Positions 25,255-29,330 of a stretch of DNA of 29,330 nucleotides are shown in pieces. The position numbers and the translations under genes are program-made. The stretch covers positions 1-29,330 of IMG/VR virus record IMGVR_UViG_3300045125_000037. One strand, 5' to 3'. The stretch comes from a virus. Each line of letters opens with the position of its first letter. Position 1 is the first letter of the stretch. Below the pieces are notes generated by a model that was given only the letters and a program-made list of their open reading frames with translations, was not told the DNA's origin and searched no databases.

Positions 25255-26450
25255 GAAGTACAGGCCCCTGTATTCATCCGATTGTAGGTACTTTGTAATT
25301 ACAGGAGGTAGGGGTAGCTCTAAATCATTCAGTGTAGCCGCATGGGTGTGCCTGTTGTCATTTGAACATGGCCACAAGATACTGTTCACAAGGCAGACCA
25401 TGACCTCTGCACATATCTCTATCATCCCCGAGTTCAAGGAGAAGATAGAGCTCATGGGATTAGAAGAGCACTTTGAGATAACCAAGTCCGAGATAGTCAA
25501 CAAGACCACAGGCAGTGAGATAATCTTCAGGGGTATCAGGACATCCAGTGGTGACCAAACAGCTAACCTTAAATCACTACAAGGCATAACCACTTGGATA
25601 GTGGATGAGGCAGAGGAGCTCACCGATGAGAACACCTTTGACAAAATCAACCTGTCTATCCGTAGCCCCAAGCAACAGAACAGGGTGGTGCTGATACTCA
25701 ACCCTGCTACCAAGGAGCATTGGATATACGGTAAATTCTTTGAGGACAAGGGCATCAGCCCCGGGTAGCAACACCGAGCATGGGGATACCTGCTACATCC
25801 ATACCACCTACCTTGATAACATAGCCAACCTGCCTCAGTCATTCCTTGATGAGGTAGAGCTCATGAGAGAGCGGAGGCCTGACAAGTACAACCACAGCAT
25901 ACTTGGTGGATGGCTTGACAAAGCGGAGGGTGTTATCTTCTCTAATTGGTCCATCGGTAAGTTCACAGAAGTAAGTCCATCGGTCTATGGTCAGGACTAC
26001 GGATTCAGTCAGGACCCCACCACATTGGTAGAGACATCCATCGACACAAGCACCAAGACGATCTATGTAAGGCTTCACCTGTATGAGAAGGGTCTCACCA
26101 CCTCCATGATTGCCGACATCAACAAGAGTAAAGCAGGGAGTTCACTCATTGTGGCTGATAGTGCAGAGCCCCGTCTCATCACCGAGCTCAATGCAATGGG
26201 GTGCAACGTGGTGCCTGCCATCAAAGGACCTGACTCGGTGAGCTATGGGATAGCCCTCCTCCAAGACTATGACATGGTGGTGGATGAGGGTAAGCGTTAG
26301 ACCTTAGTTAAAGAGCTGAATAATTACTGTTGGTTATCACAGAAGAGCAAGACCCCTATCGATAAGTATAACCATGCTATTGATGCTATTAGATATGCTA
26401 TTTCTTACCAGCTCGAAAACCCAAATAAAGGAAAATACTATATAATATAA
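25238..26450 (+). CDS. terL: Terminase large subunit (about 404 aa)
   Basis: This is the ATPase-nuclease motor that packages DNA. I chose ATG 25238 (MIKASEKYRPLYSSDCRYFV) inside the small-subunit gene. The Walker A variant is GGRGSSKSFSVA (residues 23-34), Walker B is TWIVDEAEEL (about residue 119), and coupling motif candidates include VLILNPATKEHWIY. After a shift near 25767 the nuclease domain shows YGQDYGFSQDPTTLVE and SLIVADSAEPRLI with its catalytic aspartates. After another near 26298 comes KYNHAIDAIRYAISYQLEN with the last acidic residue, stop 26448-26450. Length and motif order are normal for the family. Confidence 0.93.
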
Positions 26451-26552
26451 AAAGGACTTAAAGTAAAGCTTCAAATAAGGCAATATAAACAACTGAAAAA
26501 CAATAGATTAACAACAGGGTAAACAAATGTGTTTACTATGAGTTATTAAGGT

Positions 26553-26731
26553 ATGGCTACCGTTGATATGTATGAGATGATAAAAGTGGTGGAGGCTTAT
26601 ATCCTGAAAAGAAAGGCAGGAGGGTGCAGATTGAGTTCAACAACATACAGCGGTTCCCAGTTCACCTTGAGATGCTTGTGGCTTGTTACAATTACATTAA
26701 GAATGAAAGCAGAGATAACCATCCCAAGTAA
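26553..26731 (+). CDS. Small conserved protein after terL (about 60 aa)
   Basis: ATG at 26553 follows a 102-base gap that holds no recognisable feature beyond AT-richness. The product reads MATVDMYEMIKVVEAYILKR. After one shift near 26622 it continues KAGRVQIEFNNIQRFPVHLE, MLVACYNYIKNESRDN, stop at 26729-26731. I recall similar short proteins (MA...M.....Y...R.GK.VQI..NNI...PVHL.M...AYN) just upstream of tail genes in related phages. The role is unknown. It overlaps the next start at 26704 by 28 bases. Confidence 0.55.
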
Positions 26732-27463
26732 CATGGGTGAGATACCGTTGAAGAATTATCAGCGGTTCCTAAAGATGCAGGCAGAGTCCAATGATGAGGA
26801 ATTCATTGCTCAAAAGATGATTGAGATATTTTGCGGTATTGACCTGAAGGAGGTGGCCAAGATTAAGCTCACTGACCTTAACGAACTGATTGAGCACTTC
26901 AATAAGATATTCAATGAGCCTGCCAAGTTCTACCACAGGTTCAAACTGAAGGACATGGAGTTCGGATTCATACCTAACCTGGAAGAGATTTCATGGGGTG
27001 AGTACATTGACCTTGAGCATCACCTGAATAATTGGGATGACTACCACAAGGCAATGGCTGTAATGTACAGGCCGATAGTAAACACGGAAGGACAAGTATG
27101 AGATAGCTCCATACACAGCCAGTGAGGACTACCACGAGCTGATGAGGTATATGCCTATGGAGATTGCTATATCAAGCAGGGTTTTTTTACGATTTAGGGA
27201 GCGTATTGTTAGACAGTACCCTGTCCTATTTGGAGATGGAGGTGAGGAAGATAAAGACAAGGAGGATTTCTCGGAAAGGGGGCAGTTCAACAAACAGTGG
27301 GGATGGTATAGTAGCAATCTATGCAGTGGCTAAGGGAGATATATCCCGATATGATGAAGTTACCGGCTATGGACTACATAAATGTCTCACCTATCTCACC
27401 TTCGAAAAGCAGAAAACGGAAATTGAACAAAGAGAAATACAACGAATAAATAAACAACGATGA
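26704..27463 (+). CDS. Conserved protein upstream of tail genes, possible tail assembly factor (about 250 aa)
   Basis: ATG at 26704 gives MKAEITIPSNMGEIPLKNYQ and continues FIAQKMIEIFCGIDLKEVAK, KLTDLNELIEHFNKIFNE, FKLKDMEFGFIPNLEEISWG and EYIDLEHHLNNWDDYHKAMA. After shifts near 27090 and 27190, APYTASEDYHELMRYMPMEI, VFFYDLGSVLLDSTLSYLEM and VAIYAVAKGDISRYDEVT follow, ending near EIEQREIQRINKQR at 27463. I know this family only as conserved in Bacteroidota phages. Its acidic helical first half and location suggest a tail assembly chaperone, which is inference. The stop overlaps the next ATG as ATGA. Confidence 0.62.
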
Positions 27464-27918
27464 CATGGATACTACACCCTTGTAAAAGCACTGAAGGATC
27501 ACTTTGATGCTGATGACTTAGTTAACACCGTAACCAATGGAGATATCTTTGATGTGGATATTGCCAAGCAAACCATCTCTTCCATTGGTCCACACCATGG
27601 TAACCACAGGCACAATTTGAGGCAAACATCCAACGGTTCACCTTGACTATCTTCTGCATGGACATTGTGGACAAGGTAAAAGAGGAGGATGACACGAAAT
27701 GGGAGACCAAAGATAACACCAATGATGCACTCAACAGCACTTTACAGATACTCAACCGAGCGTATCAAATGCTACTGCATGGTGCACTGCATGACCTTAA
27801 CTATCATGTGGAGAATACCCCGAGCTGTGAGCCTTTCAGTGAGAGATTTGAGAATGACTTGGTAGGATGGGCTATGACCTTGGATATCATTTGTCCTAAT
27901 GACATGACCATCTGCTAA
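27460..27918 (+). CDS. Tail/neck-type minor structural protein (about 152 aa)
   Basis: ATG at 27460 overlaps the previous stop. With a shift near 27470 the protein begins with a tail-completion-like opening (YTLVKALKDHFDADDLVNTV), then TNGDIFDVDIAKQTISSIGP. After shifts near 27600-27625, FEANIQRFTLTIFCMDIVDK follows, then LNSTLQILNRAYQMLLHGAL and PFSERFENDLVGWAMTLDII, ending CPNDMTIC. The pattern agrees with a family in Bacteroidota phages that precedes a gp10-like protein, so a tail terminator or neck role is likely. The stop overlaps the next start as TAATG. Confidence 0.65.
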
Positions 27919-28453
27919 TGGACCAACAGGAGACATACAAAGAGCTCAAGAAATTCAGGGACCATGTAGTCAAGCAGGCAAGAGCTAACCTAACCCGTAG
28001 TGGTAAGAATGCAAGCGGTAAGCTATACAAGTCCATTGATGCTGAGGTCAAGGCAATGCCTAACAGCATCGGTATCTATTTTGACATGGAGAGCTATGCA
28101 GCCTTCCAGGATAAAGGGGTTAATGGTGTATGGAGGGGCTCTGGTTCACCGTACAGCTTCAAGAGTAAGATGCCACCACCTTCTAAGTTAGACAAGTGGA
28201 TAGTGCTCAAGGGATTGGCACCCAAGGACAAGCAGGGTAAGTTCATACCACGGAAGAGCCTGCAGTTCCTGATTGCTCGAAGCATATACAGGAGGGGTAT
28301 TAAACCGAGTTTGTTTTTCACTAAGGCATTGGAGGGGCATACAAAAGCTCCCTGATGAGTTAATAAAGTAAGTATGGGTTAGATGCTGAGAAGCTAACTA
28401 CCCAAGCATTGGACCAAATAATAAATAGAGTAAATGCCAATAAACGCACGTAG
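27918..28453 (+). CDS. HK97 gp10-like tail completion protein (about 178 aa)
   Basis: ATG at 27918 gives MDQQETYKELKKFRDHVVKQ, then ARANLTRSGKNASGKLYKSI and MESYAAFQDKGVNGV. It continues PYSFKSKMPPPSKLDKWIVL, PRKSLQFLIARSIYRRGIKP and SLFFTKA. The order (helix, R-x-S-G-K-L..SI, E-x-x-A...D-x-G-V-x-G, G-I-x-x-S-x-F-F-x-K-A) is that of gp10/neck proteins joining head and tail. The uncorrected frame stops at 28355. Following a shift near 28332 to LPDELIK and another near 28370 gives YGLDAEKLTTQALDQIINR and a stop at 28451-28453, overlapping the next gene. Confidence 0.72.
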
Positions 28454-29330
28454 CCCCCATGTGGTGCAGGTCAATGACCTAACCCAAACAGGCAGTAAGA
28501 TTGAGATTGATTTGTGGTACTACACAGGTACACAGCCAACCACCCCAACGTATACCTTGATGAGCAAGGGTATACCTGCAAGCAACAACACCGATACGGC
28601 CTACAACATTAGCCCCTATATCAAGGGAATTCCTGTCTGCACAAGTACACAGGTAACAATTACAGCACTAACCAATTCGTGACGGATGAGTATGAGTACG
28701 TCAACATCCAGTACCCGGACTTACAACTTCATTGGTGTCCGCCTATGTTTTGGATAGCCACGGTGACTGATACCTGCTTTGATGGGTATGGATACTATGA
28801 GGAAGGGGTGAACATCGACAGGGGTAACATCCTGCTGGGCAATGGTACCTCACATTACTATTGGCATGACAGCACCAACACCCCAAGCAGTAACCCTGCC
28901 CACCGTGCAGGTGTAGTGACTGTCAAGGCAAAGAGGAATTGGTACTATACTCACACACCGATTGGTGGTGGTACACCTGTCACATATACACATTCACAGC
29001 CAATGGGGTGTATGACATCAAGCGAGTGCATCAAGGCAACTACGCAACAGGTAACACCTTCACAGATATTTGACAACCTCAATGTGCTACAATGGGTAGG
29101 GTATTTCTATCCTAAGACTGAGTGCAGGTACACACCTATGACCATTGATTTTGTAAACAAGTTTGGTGGATGGCAGCGAGAGTTTTTCTTCAAGGCATCA
29201 CAGGAGGTGCTTGAGGTGAACAGCACAGCGTACAACCTCATGCCATCACAGGTGATACCCACATTGATTAGTGAAGGGCAGAGACGTCATGAATAACAAC
29301 GGTACACGCAAGTACACCATGAATACAGGA
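28434..29330 (+). CDS. 5' part of a structural/tail-type protein that continues at base 1 (about 360 aa in total)
   Basis: ATG at 28434 gives MPINARSPHVVQVNDLTQTG, then SKIEIDLWYYTGTQPTTPTY and NNTDTAYNISPYIK. After a shift near 28635, NQFVTDEYEYVNIQ follows, then ATVTDTCFDGYGYYEEGVNI and NWYYTHTPIGGG. Later parts read VGYFYPKTECRYTPM and FFFKASQEVLEVNSTAYNLM. The last 50 bases, in another frame, give RDVMNNNGTRKYTMNTG and run off the end. Beta-rich modules with YTG/GYGYYEEGVN blocks suggest a structural, perhaps immunoglobulin-like, tail protein. I recall the family in Bacteroidota phages without a function. Shifts also lie near 28725, 29015 and 29275. Confidence 0.65.

Noticed and set aside
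25156-25842. Long open frame on the minus strand (228 codons) opposite terL
   Set aside because: It mirrors the terminase coding strand, has no recognisable protein pattern, and the whole genome otherwise reads on the plus strand.
26704-27463. Programmed ribosomal frameshift in a tail assembly chaperone
   Set aside because: Indel errors are everywhere, so a programmed shift cannot be told apart; no clear slippery heptamer was picked out.
1-29330. tRNA genes and CRISPR arrays
   Set aside because: No cloverleaf-like segment with a T-loop signature and no regularly spaced repeat-spacer unit was noticed by eye; a tRNAscan-type search was not possible.

Overview
This 29.3 kb window looks like the whole genome of a small tailed phage infecting a member of the Bacteroidota, written out from an arbitrary cut point. 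All recognisable genes lie on the + strand. Host assignment rests on three things: a textbook Bacteroidota promoter (TTTG-N19-TATATTTG, 15151-15181), protein families I know mainly from Bacteroidota phages and prophages (VirE-N/BT4734-type primase, XkdF-type protease, DUF6712 connector, DUF3127 single-strand binder), and the absence of clear Shine-Dalgarno sites. The gene that runs off the right end continues at base 1, so the molecule is probably circular or circularly permuted. No integrase, lysogeny repressor, reverse transcriptase, tRNA or CRISPR array was seen.

Almost every gene is broken by one-base insertions or deletions, many in short homopolymers, while the conserved protein continues in the next frame. 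This looks like uncorrected long-read error, not gene decay. I therefore give one span per gene, from the best start to the stop reached after following the protein across frames. Genes commonly overlap as ATGA or TAATG, which helped to fix true ends. Exact frameshift positions are approximate.

Layout, starting at the packaging genes: terminase small and large subunits (24962-26450); a set of tail/neck-type genes (26553-29330, wrapping to 1-196); a large conserved structural protein (196-2299); the tape measure (2447-4678); XkdF protease (4675-5573) with two tiny genes; scaffold-like protein and major capsid protein (5896-7482); a tail-tube candidate (7530-8105) followed by a terminator; portal with a C-terminal extension (8527-10393); head-tail connector (10393-11132); a tail-fibre region (11190-12722); and a lysis cassette of holin, amidase endolysin and candidate unimolecular spanin (12719-14263). 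A DnaQ-like exonuclease with a zinc ribbon (14260-15036) closes this arm.

A 173-base control region rich in inverted repeats (15037-15209) carries the strong promoter and leads into the early genes: small unknown proteins, an HNH endonuclease, and a protein with a DnaA-domain-4-like helix-turn-helix. The 3' end of that gene and the 270 bases after it hold at least eleven copies of CGTGACAAC in both orientations, a UUCG terminator, a long hairpin and an AT-rich stretch. This is my best candidate for a replication origin or master operator. Next come a VirE-N/D5-like primase-helicase, a probable overlapping lipoprotein gene, a VRR-type nuclease, and a recombination set (ERF annealing protein, YqaJ-like exonuclease, single-strand binder with a DDLPF tail). 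A sigma-like factor, a zinc-ligand-like protein and a HAD-phosphatase fusion lead back to the terminase.

Together the genes describe a phage that makes its own primase-helicase and annealing/exonuclease machinery, borrows the host DNA polymerase, and may use its own sigma-like factor for switching transcription.
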